DNA from: a virus
Reading direction: 5' to 3' (one strand)
DNA: 64,000 bases
Virus record (IMG/VR): IMGVR_UViG_3300036861_000805
Span: 1-64,000 of that record
Shown: positions 28,131 through 35,474 of the stretch, one piece after another
Layout: each line of letters begins with the position of its first letter
Numbering within the stretch: the first letter of the stretch is position 1
Translations under genes and position numbers: made by a program
The notes under the pieces: generated by a model
Database searches by the model: none
Seen by the model: the letters and a program-made list of their open reading frames with translations, nothing else
Told to the model about the DNA's origin: nothing

Positions 28131-28460
28131 ATGAAGCTCGTCGTCAACGAATCGCTCCCGCGCGCGCTCCGCCGGGCTCTCGAGCGGGATGCGCGCGGAA
28201 AGAACACTACGCTGAACGACGTCGCCGGCGAGATTCTCGCGGAGCACTATGGCATCGAGTGGGTGCATTCCGGGAGGAGCTACGAGCGCACCTCGGATCG
28301 CTTTCGGCTCAAAGTCCCCGACGCGATGCACCGCTTGCTCCTGATGGAGGCGGCGGATAGGCTCGGCACCCTCCGAGGCGTCGCGATCGGGACGCTTGAG
28401 GCTCACTACGGAACAAGGAAGAACATCAACGTTGGGCGGAGACCCAGAGGAGGCAAGTAG
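28131..28460 (+). CDS. tandem ribbon-helix-helix-like protein
   Basis: 109 residues. Two similar halves each show strand, helix, helix: MKLVVNESLPRALRRALERD followed by LNDVAGEILAEHYG, and FRLKVPDAMHRLLLMEAADR followed by VAIGTLEAHYG. This is the Arc/MetJ-type arrangement, here as an internal duplication, which would let one chain form a complete DNA-binding unit. It ends in a basic tail (RRPRGGK). Confidence 0.65.
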   Translation: MKLVVNESLPRALRRALERDARGKNTTLNDVAGEILAEHYGIEWVHSGRSYERTSDRFRLKVPDAMHRLLLMEAADRLGTLRGVAIGTLEAHYGTRKNINVGRRPRGGK

Positions 28461-28462
28461 AC

Positions 28463-28711
28463 GTGGCCGAAACGATGTACGTGATCTTGAAGCAAAACGA
28501 GCTCGCCTCGGTACCGACAGAAGCGACATTCGGCGATACTGGTTGGGTCGAGATCGGCAAGCAGGCTGCGAGCAACCGCGAGGGTGCCATCCGAGCATTC
28601 ATGAACGAAGGCGAGAACGGCGACATGTTCGGCGAGGGCTCTTACCGTGCCGTCTCCGAGACTTCCTGGGGCGAGCCTGTTCCGATCGCGAAGAAGATCT
28701 CGTTCGGCTAA
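28463..28711 (+). CDS. 82-residue hypothetical protein
   Basis: GTG start behind AGAGGAGG. Reads MAETMYVILKQNELASVPTE. A strand-rich small domain with a helix (NREGAIRAFMNEG); its pattern is seen in short phage and plasmid ORFs. Function unknown. Confidence 0.7.
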   Translation: MAETMYVILKQNELASVPTEATFGDTGWVEIGKQAASNREGAIRAFMNEGENGDMFGEGSYRAVSETSWGEPVPIAKKISFG

Positions 28712-28714
28712 CCG

Positions 28715-29338
28715 GTGGCGGGCGTTCCTGCCATTCTCCAAGCTGAGGCTTTTGAGGCCGCAGGGATCACGTTTACCGAAACCTCCCTGCAGATCGCGAA
28801 CCCAGAAGGGCTAAGCCGCGACGCCTACCTCCGCCTCGGAGCGTTCCTTGCGACGATCGGACGCGGTTACTGCTTCTGGGTTGGCGATCTTCTCAACAGT
28901 GCCGAAGACAATATCGAGGAGTGGGCACAACTCGAGGCGATCCTGCCTCATTCTCCGCATACCCTCGTCAACTACAAGTCGGTCGCATCCCGCATCCCGC
29001 GCACGCGGCGCCGCAAGATGCTCTCCTTTTCGACCCACGCGGAGGTCGCCTATCTCGACCCTCGAGTGCGAGACCAGTGGCTCGACAAGGCTGAGCGCTA
29101 TGACTGGAAACGAGAGGACATGCGCGCAGCGCTGAACGATGCGGGGCTGAAACCGAAAAGCTCGGGCTCGGTGGGCAATGAGGCCTTAACGAGCAAGAGC
29201 GATCCCTTAGGACGAGCAGGACTGGATCGCGAGGAACGCCTCGGTGCGAATGAGGCGCCTGCCCTTGGTCGCAGGGGTGAACTCGTGCCGAGCCCGAAGA
29301 TCTGCCCGCACTGCGGCCACGTGCTGGAGGAAGAGTGA
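28715..29338 (+). CDS. 207-residue putative DNA-binding protein with zinc knuckle
   Basis: GTG start. The middle (YCFWVGDLLNSAEDNIEEWA, SPHTLVNYKSVASRIPRTRR, LSFSTHAEVAYLDPRVRDQW) looks like the helical DNA-binding part of phage and plasmid regulators with a ParB/KorB-like helix-turn-helix. The C-terminal CPHCGHVLEEE is half a zinc ribbon. Possibly regulates neighbouring genes. No firm family match. Confidence 0.6.
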   Translation: MAGVPAILQAEAFEAAGITFTETSLQIANPEGLSRDAYLRLGAFLATIGRGYCFWVGDLLNSAEDNIEEWAQLEAILPHSPHTLVNYKSVASRIPRTRRRKMLSFSTHAEVAYLDPRVRDQWLDKAERYDWKREDMRAALNDAGLKPKSSGSVGNEALTSKSDPLGRAGLDREERLGANEAPALGRRGELVPSPKICPHCGHVLEEE

Positions 29339-29536
29339 ATGCCTAGCCATTGGGAACGACTGCTCGCTCAGATCGGACTGTCTGGCCGCACGCGGATGAC
29401 GCCAGCCGGGCCGCGACACGCCTCGCGTGACATCGTGGAGAGCACGAAACCCAATTGCTCCTCAAAGCAGCGAACACGGGATCGTGCTCGCGCCAAGTGC
29501 GCGAAGCAGGCACGCAAGAGGAATCGGAGGCGATAG
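29339..29536 (+). CDS. 65-residue strongly basic protein
   Basis: ATG abuts the previous TGA. Reads MPSHWERLLAQIGLSGRTRM and ends RAKCAKQARKRNRRR. Highly basic tail suggests nucleic-acid binding. Codon use fits; function unknown. Confidence 0.55.
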   Translation: MPSHWERLLAQIGLSGRTRMTPAGPRHASRDIVESTKPNCSSKQRTRDRARAKCAKQARKRNRRR

Positions 29537-29538
29537 CA

Positions 29539-31296
29539 GTGCTGAAGGTCAGCAAGGATCTCTCGCTGCCGCTTGATCTCGCTGGAGAGGCCACAGCGAT
29601 CCTCGCAAAACGAGGTGCTGGTAAGACGAATACAGCCACCGTCTTCGCAGAGGAACTCATCCGTGAGGGCGTGCAGACGGTGATCCTCGATCCGGTGGGC
29701 GCATGGTGGGGCATTCGCTATGGATCAGATGGCGAATCTCCGGGCCTGCAGGTGCCAGTGCTCGGGGGCGCACACGGTGACGTGCCGCTCGAGCAGACTG
29801 CCGGCGCGCTCATCGCCGACGTCGCAGTCGATTCCGGCCAGTCGCTCCTCCTCGATCTCTCGGATCTGCCCTCCAAGGCAGCAGTCGGCCGCTTCGTCAC
29901 CGACTTCGCGGAGCGCCTCTTCCGACGCAAGGCTCGGGACCACTCGCTCCTGCATCTGATCCTCGAAGAGGCTGACAGCTTCGCTCCGCAGAAGGTGAAG
30001 GGCTCCGAGCGCATGCAGGGCGCGATCGAGCAGATCGTGCGCCGCGGCCGAGCTCGCGGACTCGGTGCCACACTCATCACCCAGCGCTCCGCTGTTCTCT
30101 CGAAGGACGTGCTGACGCAGGCTGACACGCTCGTCGTCATGCGCACGACGGGCCCGCATGATCTGCGCGCAGTGAAGGAGTGGATCGACTCGCGCGGAGA
30201 CGAGCGCGGCGCCGGCGTCATGGATTCACTGCCTTCACTCGCCACAGGAGAAGGATGGATCTGGAATCCCGAGAACGACGTGCTCTCGCGCGTGCAGTTC
30301 CGGGCGCGCAAGACGTTCGACTCCTCACGCACGCCGAAGGCAGGCGAGCACCGGGCGGAACCCGAGAACGCGGCCTCGATCGACATCGCTGCTCTGGGTG
30401 AGAAGATCAAGGCGACGGCCGAGCGCGTGAAGGCTGAGGATCCGCGAGAGCTGAAGACACGCATCCGAGAACTTGAGTCCGAGCTCGCACACAAGAATGA
30501 CGTCACAGTCGTGACGGAAACCGTCGAGGTGCCTGTCTTCAACGGAGAGATCGAGAATCTCGAGACCCTGATGAGACAGCTCAAGCTGCGAGTCGACGAC
30601 GTCGCTGAATTTCAGCATACGATCCACGATTCGTACGAGAGCCTTGTCGCACGCATTGCCGAACTGAAGGGAGTATCGAATGTCCGATCTGACACCCGAG
30701 CAGGAAGAACTGCTGCGCGAGATCGAAGCGCGGCTCGGCCGGATCGAGGGCGTGCTGAACGTCATGCTCATCGCCCGCGGCATCGATCCGAAGACGCTCA
30801 AGCCGCTGAAGGCTTCGAGCCGACCGTCCCGCAGCAGAAGGTCCTCGACGCCCTCGCTTGGCTCGAGTCGATAGAACTCGAAGGAGAGCGTCGCCGCGTC
30901 GGCTTCATCGCGGGCTACTCTCCGAACTCGGGCAACTTCAACAACCTACTTGGGCAGCTCCGTACAGCGAGCATCGTCGACTATCCGAAGGTGGGCACAG
31001 TCGAGCTCACGGATGCAGGACGTGCTCTCGCGCAGGCTCCTGAGGAAACGCCCACAACGTCGGCCCTGCACGCAAAGGTGCTGGAGAAGCTCCCTGGTCC
31101 GCAGCGACGTGTTCTGGAGGCACTGCTTGCTCGCTACCCACATGACGCATCGAAGCAGGAGATCGCCGACGAGGTCGGCTATTCCGCAAACAGCGGCAAC
31201 TTCAACAACATCCTCGGCAAGATGCGCACGCTCGGCATCATCGAGTACCCCGCTCCTGGCTACGTGCGCGCCGAAGACGTGCTCTTCCTCGAATGA
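29539..31296 (+). CDS. HerA/FtsK-type ATPase with C-terminal winged-helix repeats
   Basis: 585 residues from GTG 29539. Walker A AKRGAGKT (residues 23-30), Walker B LLHLILEEAD, and sensor region GATLITQRSAVLSKDVLTQA are typical of HerA-like DNA translocases. A coiled-coil segment (about 290-390) leads to two repeated winged-helix units, each with GYSPNSGNFNNLLGQLR or GYSANSGNFNNILGKMR. Between them and the coiled coil, residues about 380-425 are Arg-rich and unnatural. The same DNA in the +1 frame encodes a sensible protein with its own SD (30680), so an overlap or paired frameshift is likely. It may act in DNA processing or end handling. Confidence 0.75.
   Translation: MLKVSKDLSLPLDLAGEATAILAKRGAGKTNTATVFAEELIREGVQTVILDPVGAWWGIRYGSDGESPGLQVPVLGGAHGDVPLEQTAGALIADVAVDSGQSLLLDLSDLPSKAAVGRFVTDFAERLFRRKARDHSLLHLILEEADSFAPQKVKGSERMQGAIEQIVRRGRARGLGATLITQRSAVLSKDVLTQADTLVVMRTTGPHDLRAVKEWIDSRGDERGAGVMDSLPSLATGEGWIWNPENDVLSRVQFRARKTFDSSRTPKAGEHRAEPENAASIDIAALGEKIKATAERVKAEDPRELKTRIRELESELAHKNDVTVVTETVEVPVFNGEIENLETLMRQLKLRVDDVAEFQHTIHDSYESLVARIAELKGVSNVRSDTRAGRTAARDRSAARPDRGRAERHAHRPRHRSEDAQAAEGFEPTVPQQKVLDALAWLESIELEGERRRVGFIAGYSPNSGNFNNLLGQLRTASIVDYPKVGTVELTDAGRALAQAPEETPTTSALHAKVLEKLPGPQRRVLEALLARYPHDASKQEIADEVGYSANSGNFNNILGKMRTLGIIEYPAPGYVRAEDVLFLE
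30680..30874 (+). CDS. 64-residue ORF nested in the ATPase gene
   Basis: ATG 30680 has GAAGGGAG nine bases upstream. It reads MSDLTPEQEELLREIEARL, then LNVMLIARGIDPKTLKPLK, a normal helical protein, before an Ser/Arg-rich end where the ATPase frame becomes sensible again. Either a genuine overlapping gene or a stretch displaced by two compensating frameshifts. Confidence 0.5.
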   Translation: MSDLTPEQEELLREIEARLGRIEGVLNVMLIARGIDPKTLKPLKASSRPSRSRRSSTPSLGSSR

Positions 31297-31517
31297 TGTA
31301 CTCAGTCGGATATGCAATCCGCGATGCTCGCCAGACGCGGGGCATGTCGCAAGTCGCTCTCGCCAGGACAGCAGGTGTCACTGATCGTGCGATCAGCTAC
31401 TGGGAGGCAGGTGTAAAGATCCCCAATCTCATGCTGCTCGTGAAGCTCGCTGGCGCTCTCCACGTGGAGTTCGTATGCATCGGCGACGGAGTCCTCTGGC
31501 GAGAAGATCCACGATGA
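31293..31517 (+). CDS. Cro/CI-type (XRE) regulator
   Basis: 74 residues, ATGATG start overlapping the ATPase stop. Residues 5-60 give a clear helix-turn-helix: GYAIRDARQTRGMSQVALAR, TAGVTDRAISYWEAG, then PNLMLLVKLAGALHV. Short C-terminus, so Cro-like. Second candidate for binding the dispersed palindromes. Confidence 0.88.
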   Translation: MMYSVGYAIRDARQTRGMSQVALARTAGVTDRAISYWEAGVKIPNLMLLVKLAGALHVEFVCIGDGVLWREDPR

Positions 31518-31738
31518 GTGTGTTCCCGCTCGAGTGGCGCTGTGCTTGCGGCGCGAGGGGACGATCGGTCAGCTCCGGCTTCGTGGGAGGAAGCATGGCC
31601 GCTCACCTACGGCGCTGCAAGCAGCGTCGGCGGAGCAAGCGCCCGTACTTCCGGCTCGCTCTAGACGATGTCTGGGAGTGCGCGTGGCTTGAGCGCAAGG
31701 ATGATTGGTTCTCGTTCTCGAAACATGCATTCGCCTGA
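31514..31738 (+). CDS. 74-residue basic Cys-containing protein
   Basis: Starts MSVFPLEWRCACGARGRSVS. CACG near the N-terminus and a basic stretch (AAHLRRCKQRRRSKRPYF) suggest nucleic-acid binding; the end is aromatic. ATGA coupled to the regulator. Confidence 0.65.
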   Translation: MSVFPLEWRCACGARGRSVSSGFVGGSMAAHLRRCKQRRRSKRPYFRLALDDVWECAWLERKDDWFSFSKHAFA

Positions 31739-31789
31739 CAGACGGTTTGTTGTCTGCCCTCTCAGGCAACATTAGATTCGTGATCTTCG

Positions 31790-32089
31790 ATGAACGAATC
31801 CTGGGAGAACATCCGAGCGCGGATCATCGATCGCGACCGCGCTTGTAGCGGCCGCTTCCTGGGCGGGCCCTGCTCGCCGCTCATCGACGTCCATCACATC
31901 GTCCCGCGCGACGAGGGCGGGACGGACGAGGATGAGAACCTGCTCGCGCTCTGCCACCGCCACCACCCGATGCTGGAGTCCATGCGCAGGCAGATCCTGC
32001 GCCGCCGGGGATGGAAGACGTGCCCGCACGATCACCGTTATTCGTGGGCTCGCGAGGAATGCGAGGCAAAACTGAACCGTGCGGCATAG
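31790..32089 (+). CDS. HNH endonuclease
   Basis: 99 residues. IRARIIDRDRACSGRF, then IDVHHIVPRDEGGTDEDENL and LALCHRHHPMLES show the HNH metal and catalytic histidines (VHHI, Asn in ENL, CHRHH). Compact, as in free-standing phage HNH enzymes. Preceded by a short inverted repeat CAGAC/GTCTG (31739-31756). Could be a homing or packaging-associated nuclease. Confidence 0.85.
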   Translation: MNESWENIRARIIDRDRACSGRFLGGPCSPLIDVHHIVPRDEGGTDEDENLLALCHRHHPMLESMRRQILRRRGWKTCPHDHRYSWAREECEAKLNRAA

Positions 32090-32155
32090 GTGGGTCGGGG
32101 GGCGGCAGCGGTGTTCATCCCGAGAGACCGGAGTGGGGCGGGGCGTCCGGTCGAT

Positions 32156-32174
32156 GCGATAACTTTACGCGACC
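32156..32174 (-). promoter_or_regulatory. GCGTAAAGTTAYCG motif, inverted copy
   Basis: On the minus strand the same core as at 20615 and 27817, upstream of the RNA ligase SD but facing left. Confidence 0.4.
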
Positions 32175-32194
32175 CTAATCGTCAAAGGAGTCCC

Positions 32195-32770
32195 ATGAAG
32201 AAGATTCCAACCATCTTCGAACGCGACTGGGAAGGAGATCGGTCCCGCGTGCTCGACGAGGTTGTGCCCGGCTGCATGTGGGTGATCGCTGGCGAGGGAG
32301 TTGCGACTCGCAAATACGACGGAACGGCCTGTCTCGTCGAAGATGGCAAGCTCTGGAAGCGTCGTGAGCAGCGCGCGGGAACCGGGGCCCCTCCCGAAGA
32401 CTTTAGGCTCGTCGAGCACGATCTGACGACAGACAAGATCATCGGCTGGGTGCCCGTCGGGGATGGCCCCGACGACAAGTGGTATCGCGAGGCACTCAAC
32501 AACGCTGGCGGTATTGGAGGACTCCCAGATGGCACCTATGAACTCCTGGGCCCTAAGGTGCAGGGTAACCCCGAACGCTTCGAGCAGCACACGCTGCTCC
32601 GACACGTGGACGCCGAGCCGTACATCGTTCCTCGCACCTACGCGGGCATGAGAGACCTGCTCAAAGAGCTCGATGTCGAGGGCTTCGTCTTCCATCATCC
32701 TGACGGACGCATGGCGAAGATCAAGGCCCGCGACTTCGGGATCAAGCGCCGGCGGCTTGAGCGTGTCTGA
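32195..32770 (+). CDS. RNA ligase (nucleotidyltransferase)
   Basis: 191 residues. Motif I is VATRKYDGTACLV, with the catalytic lysine in KYDG at about residue 40. EGFVFHHPDGRMAKIKARDF supplies motif IV (EGFVF) and motif V (KIK). The spacing fits a short single-domain RNA ligase of a type seen in phages. It would join RNA ends, for example repairing cleaved tRNA during host defence, but no kinase or phosphatase partner is in the window. SD AAAGGAG. Confidence 0.8.
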   Translation: MKKIPTIFERDWEGDRSRVLDEVVPGCMWVIAGEGVATRKYDGTACLVEDGKLWKRREQRAGTGAPPEDFRLVEHDLTTDKIIGWVPVGDGPDDKWYREALNNAGGIGGLPDGTYELLGPKVQGNPERFEQHTLLRHVDAEPYIVPRTYAGMRDLLKELDVEGFVFHHPDGRMAKIKARDFGIKRRRLERV

Positions 32771-33203
32771 GCCAGGCTCAGAACTCGTTCTCGCGCACTC
32801 CGGCGAACTTGTCGACCTCGAGGACGTTACCCAAGTCGCGGTCGCGCTGCGTAACGTGCAGGACATGGAGAAGCAGCTCAGGGAAGCCGTGCGCGTCCTC
32901 AAGAGCGCGCTCGTCTATCACTCGGGAGAAGCGGGCACGAAGACGCTCCACCTGGACGGTGTCGGCACAGTCCAGCTGAAGAACGACACGGTCGTCGAAT
33001 GGGACATTGTCGGGCTCGAGCGGCGCCTGCGGCGCGCCGGCGCACCGGACGATTTGATCGGTGAGATCATCGTGACGACGATCTCGCAGAACGTCGACGC
33101 GAAGCGCGCGAAGCAAGCGGCGAGCGCGAACAAGAAGTACGCGCGCGCGGTCGAACTCTCGCGCAAGGAGATTCCGAAGGTTCCTACGGTCTCGTTTGCT
33201 TGA
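32763..33203 (+). CDS. 146-residue hypothetical protein
   Basis: GTG start overlapping the ligase end by eight bases. Reads MSEPGSELVLAHSGELVDLE; a helical region (VRNVQDME-type) is followed by strands (TKTLHLDGVGTVQLKNDTVV) and a helical basic C-terminus (NVDAKRAKQAASANKKYARA). It resembles phage Gam-like host-nuclease inhibitors in size and helical layout only. Unassigned. Confidence 0.75.
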   Translation: MSEPGSELVLAHSGELVDLEDVTQVAVALRNVQDMEKQLREAVRVLKSALVYHSGEAGTKTLHLDGVGTVQLKNDTVVEWDIVGLERRLRRAGAPDDLIGEIIVTTISQNVDAKRAKQAASANKKYARAVELSRKEIPKVPTVSFA

Positions 33204-33343
33204 CGAACGTCCGAGAGACGTGCGAGGATCCGGCAACCTACAAGTTCTCCTGATGGGCTTCGCTTGGAGACAGCAAGCCGGACCTGCCGTCAGCAAAGGT
33301 CCGAGGACCTGCCCCCGTCGAAAGGATCGGAGACATTCTCAGA
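33204..33343 (+). other. possible structured leader, no gene seen
   Basis: 140 bases before the transglycosylase gene, with pairings such as CTGATGG / CCGTCAG and AGGTCC / GGACCT. Cell-wall hydrolases of actinobacteria are often behind riboswitches, but the known ydaO consensus is not recognisable. Confidence 0.3.
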
Positions 33344-34024
33344 GTGTTCACGACACTCGTCATCTGCATACTGATCGCATCGCTCAGCATCGCGGCCTCG
33401 AGCCGCACAAGTGCTGCGCCGAAGGCAGCCGCAGGCCTGAAGGTGCGGAAGGGAGCCGGGCCGGACTTCCCAGTTCTCCGGCCCCGCTGCAGCTCTGCCC
33501 GCAGAGCTGTGCCATGGTACCGCTCCGCTACGCATTCGTGGCAGCGTCTGAGAGACGCCGTGCGCCTCGCAGGACCCAGCCCGAAGGTCAGAGGCCACTC
33601 CTGCGGCTTCGCTCGCTACGCGGCCGGAGAATGGCAGAGTCGTGCCCGCACGGCTCGCTTCACATACAAGAAGTGGCTCACGGAGCGTGTGCTCCAAGAG
33701 CAGGAGTCATATCTCGAAGCCGTCGAAGAAGTGCAACGCGTCTATCTAGGAAGCAGAGGCTGGCTTCAGTCTTGCCCTCGTTCAGAGGGCGGTTGGGGTC
33801 GCTGGGTCCTGAACCGCGAGGGCTCTGGTGCAGGCGGTTGGCTTCAGTTCATGGAGTCGACTTTCTGGCGCATGTTCTACGCGGCCAAGGCTGAAGCTGA
33901 GGCAAAGGGATTCGTCGTGCCACGTTCAGCAGCTTCTTGGTACTCGCCGCTCGGACAGGCTCTCGCCGGTGGCTGGGCTCTGACACACGGCGCGACTCAT
34001 GAGTGGAGCGGGAGCACCTGTTGA
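33344..34024 (+). CDS. secreted transglycosylase-like protein
   Basis: 226 residues from GTG. N-terminal signal peptide (MFTTLVICILIASLSIAASS). The C-terminal domain reads SCPRSEGGWGRWVLNREGSG then AGGWLQFMESTFWRMF and ASWYSPLGQALAGGWALTHG. This is the lysozyme/transglycosylase pattern in which a Glu (SEGGWG) is catalytic and 'GWLQF..STF' lines the cleft. It would cut peptidoglycan, either in host cell-wall penetration or lysis. It is the penultimate rightward gene. Confidence 0.65.
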   Translation: MFTTLVICILIASLSIAASSRTSAAPKAAAGLKVRKGAGPDFPVLRPRCSSARRAVPWYRSATHSWQRLRDAVRLAGPSPKVRGHSCGFARYAAGEWQSRARTARFTYKKWLTERVLQEQESYLEAVEEVQRVYLGSRGWLQSCPRSEGGWGRWVLNREGSGAGGWLQFMESTFWRMFYAAKAEAEAKGFVVPRSAASWYSPLGQALAGGWALTHGATHEWSGSTC

Positions 34025-34428
34025 CGATCCCCGATCCTCGGCCAGCAGGACGCATCCGTGATCCAGATCTTCTGGCTGTCCTGCATCGGGAATGGGAGGA
34101 ATGCGCGCTCTGCTACGAGACCGCGTACTCGTTCGGGCGGCTCTCACTTCACCACATCCACAAGCACCCACGGAACGATGTGCGCGCAAATCTCGTCATG
34201 CTCTGCGGGGACGGCGTGCGCGGCTGTCACGGGCGCATCGAGGCACACGATCCTGAGACGCGTGCCGCACTCTGCGTCTACATCCTGGCCGAGCGGCCAG
34301 ACACGATCCTGTACCTAAACGATCTTCTCGGCGGGGAAGAGCCGACTCGTGAATGGCTTCATCGCGATGTTCGGCTACCATCCCGAGCGGGAAGGGCTGT
34401 CGCTTCTGCCGACGCCCCTTTCGGTTGA
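34021..34428 (+). CDS. HNH endonuclease
   Basis: 135 residues from TTG 34021, overlapping the previous TGA; an upstream GTG at 34003 is possible. RLSLHHIHKHPRNDVRANLV with MLCGDGVRGCHGRIEAHD gives the HNH triad (HHI, Asn in RANLV, CHG.IEAH) plus CALC earlier. Last gene before the convergent terminators. Confidence 0.8.
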   Translation: MTIPDPRPAGRIRDPDLLAVLHREWEECALCYETAYSFGRLSLHHIHKHPRNDVRANLVMLCGDGVRGCHGRIEAHDPETRAALCVYILAERPDTILYLNDLLGGEEPTREWLHRDVRLPSRAGRAVASADAPFG

Positions 34429-34439
34429 AAGGGCTGGGG

Positions 34440-34468
34440 GAGGCTCCGCTTTGCGGGGCCTCTCTCTT
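34440..34468 (+). terminator. rightward terminator
   Basis: Stem GAGGCTCCGC / GCGGGGCCTC (one G-T pair) with TT in the loop, followed by TCTCTTT. It closes the rightward block. Confidence 0.75.
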
Positions 34469-34482
34469 TATCAGTCTGAGAA
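34468..34482. promoter_or_regulatory. dispersed palindrome, site 14
   Basis: TTATCAG-T-CTGAGAA, sitting exactly between the rightward and leftward terminators. Confidence 0.65.
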
Positions 34483-34485
34483 TGC

Positions 34486-34509
34486 AAAGGCCCCGCTGGG
34501 ACGGGGCCT
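34486..34509 (-). terminator. leftward terminator
   Basis: On the minus strand AGGCCCCG / CGGGGCCT stem followed by TTTGC, after the last late gene. Faces the rightward terminator. Confidence 0.7.
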
Positions 34510-34560
34510 CCGCACATCACTTGGGGAGAAGATGCGGCTTTCGCCGAAAGCGTACTCCCT

Positions 34561-34995
34561 TCAGACACCTTTCGCTGGCGCCGGACTCTCACCCTTCGTC
34601 CCGAGAGCAACCACAGCGCGGAAGGCTGCGGCGATGGCCCCCGTGATCGCGGCCGTCACCAGGGCACGCCAGGTGCCGAGATCGGGCGCCTGGTTGATGA
34701 GATCCGTCGTCGAGACGATCAGCGTTCCGACAAACGTCACCGAGAAGAGATCGATCCTCGAGACCCACGCTAGCGGCACTCCCAGAGGAGTGAGCAACGT
34801 TCCCCAGGAGAACTCCGAGAGGAAGGCCTTGATGACGAGTAGGCCTGCGGCGATGGACGCTCCCAGAGCGGCCACGCCGAGGGCCCGTGCATCAGCAAGA
34901 TTGGGCGCCTCCCAGATGCCGGGCATATAGGTCAGAAGTGAAGCGAGAAACGCGAGGATGAACCCCTTCCCCGCCTTCTCGAGCCATACGGACAC
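34561..34995 (-). CDS. holin candidate (multi-pass membrane protein)
   Basis: 144 residues from GTG 34995, SD AAAGGAG. Four or so hydrophobic segments (GFILAFLASLLTYMPGI; LGVAALGASIAAGLLVI; FVGTLIVSTTDLI; LVTAAITGAIAAAFRAVVAL). A short charged C-terminus. It is the last gene of the late operon, a few genes beyond the endolysin, as expected for a holin that times lysis. Sequence-based identification only. Confidence 0.65.
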   Translation of the reverse strand: MSVWLEKAGKGFILAFLASLLTYMPGIWEAPNLADARALGVAALGASIAAGLLVIKAFLSEFSWGTLLTPLGVPLAWVSRIDLFSVTFVGTLIVSTTDLINQAPDLGTWRALVTAAITGAIAAAFRAVVALGTKGESPAPAKGV

Positions 34996-35045
34996 ACCGA
35001 CTCCTTTCGTTGGCTAGCCGAAAGGAAGTCTGACGTGTCTGGCGG

Positions 35046-35474
35046 CTAGATGATCGAGCCGCGACGAAAAAGGAGAGCTACGGCGTGCACGGTATTGCGA
35101 GCACCGAGCTTGCGCGCCGCCTTCTGCTGGTGAAACTTGACGGTCTGAATGGCCAAGCCGAGCTGCGCGGCGACATCCTTCATCTGGTAGCCGTCAGCGA
35201 GCAGCATCATCACTTCTAGCTCACGGGCTGTGAGATCCTCTTCATCAACGCTGGGAGAACGGCGATGAGGCAGTGCCGCCTCGCCATACGCCTCGATAGC
35301 TTTGATTGCCCCCACGATCGCGTCCGTAACCTTCGCGCCAGGATCCGGAGGGTTCCAGCCAGCCTTGAGGAACGCCTTCACTACACGGCCCCAGAAGACG
35401 CGCGGATTCTGCTCCAACAGTCTCTGGAGATCTTCTTGACTCAGGAAGTGGTCTCCATTCTCGAGAGCACACAC
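35046..35474 (-). CDS. LuxR-type helix-turn-helix regulator
   Basis: 142 residues from GTG 35474, overlapping the papain-like gene by 34 bases. Residues about 81-135 are a LuxR/GerE domain: LTARELEVMMLLADGYQMKD, VAAQLGLAIQTVKFHQQKAA then RKLGARNTVHAVALL. The N-terminal 75 residues are not a receiver or autoinducer domain. A LuxR-type regulator inside a phage lysis cassette is unusual. It might control late timing or report host state. Confidence 0.8.
   Translation of the reverse strand: MCALENGDHFLSQEDLQRLLEQNPRVFWGRVVKAFLKAGWNPPDPGAKVTDAIVGAIKAIEAYGEAALPHRRSPSVDEEDLTARELEVMMLLADGYQMKDVAAQLGLAIQTVKFHQQKAARKLGARNTVHAVALLFRRGSII

Noticed and set aside
29339-29536. ATG 29455 as ATPase start
   Set aside because: It lies inside a basic small ORF with no SD; GTG 29539 follows a GGAGG and starts exactly at the conserved N-terminus.
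33204-33343. ydaO (c-di-AMP) riboswitch
   Set aside because: The conserved sequence blocks of that class are not recognisable, so only a generic structured leader is recorded.
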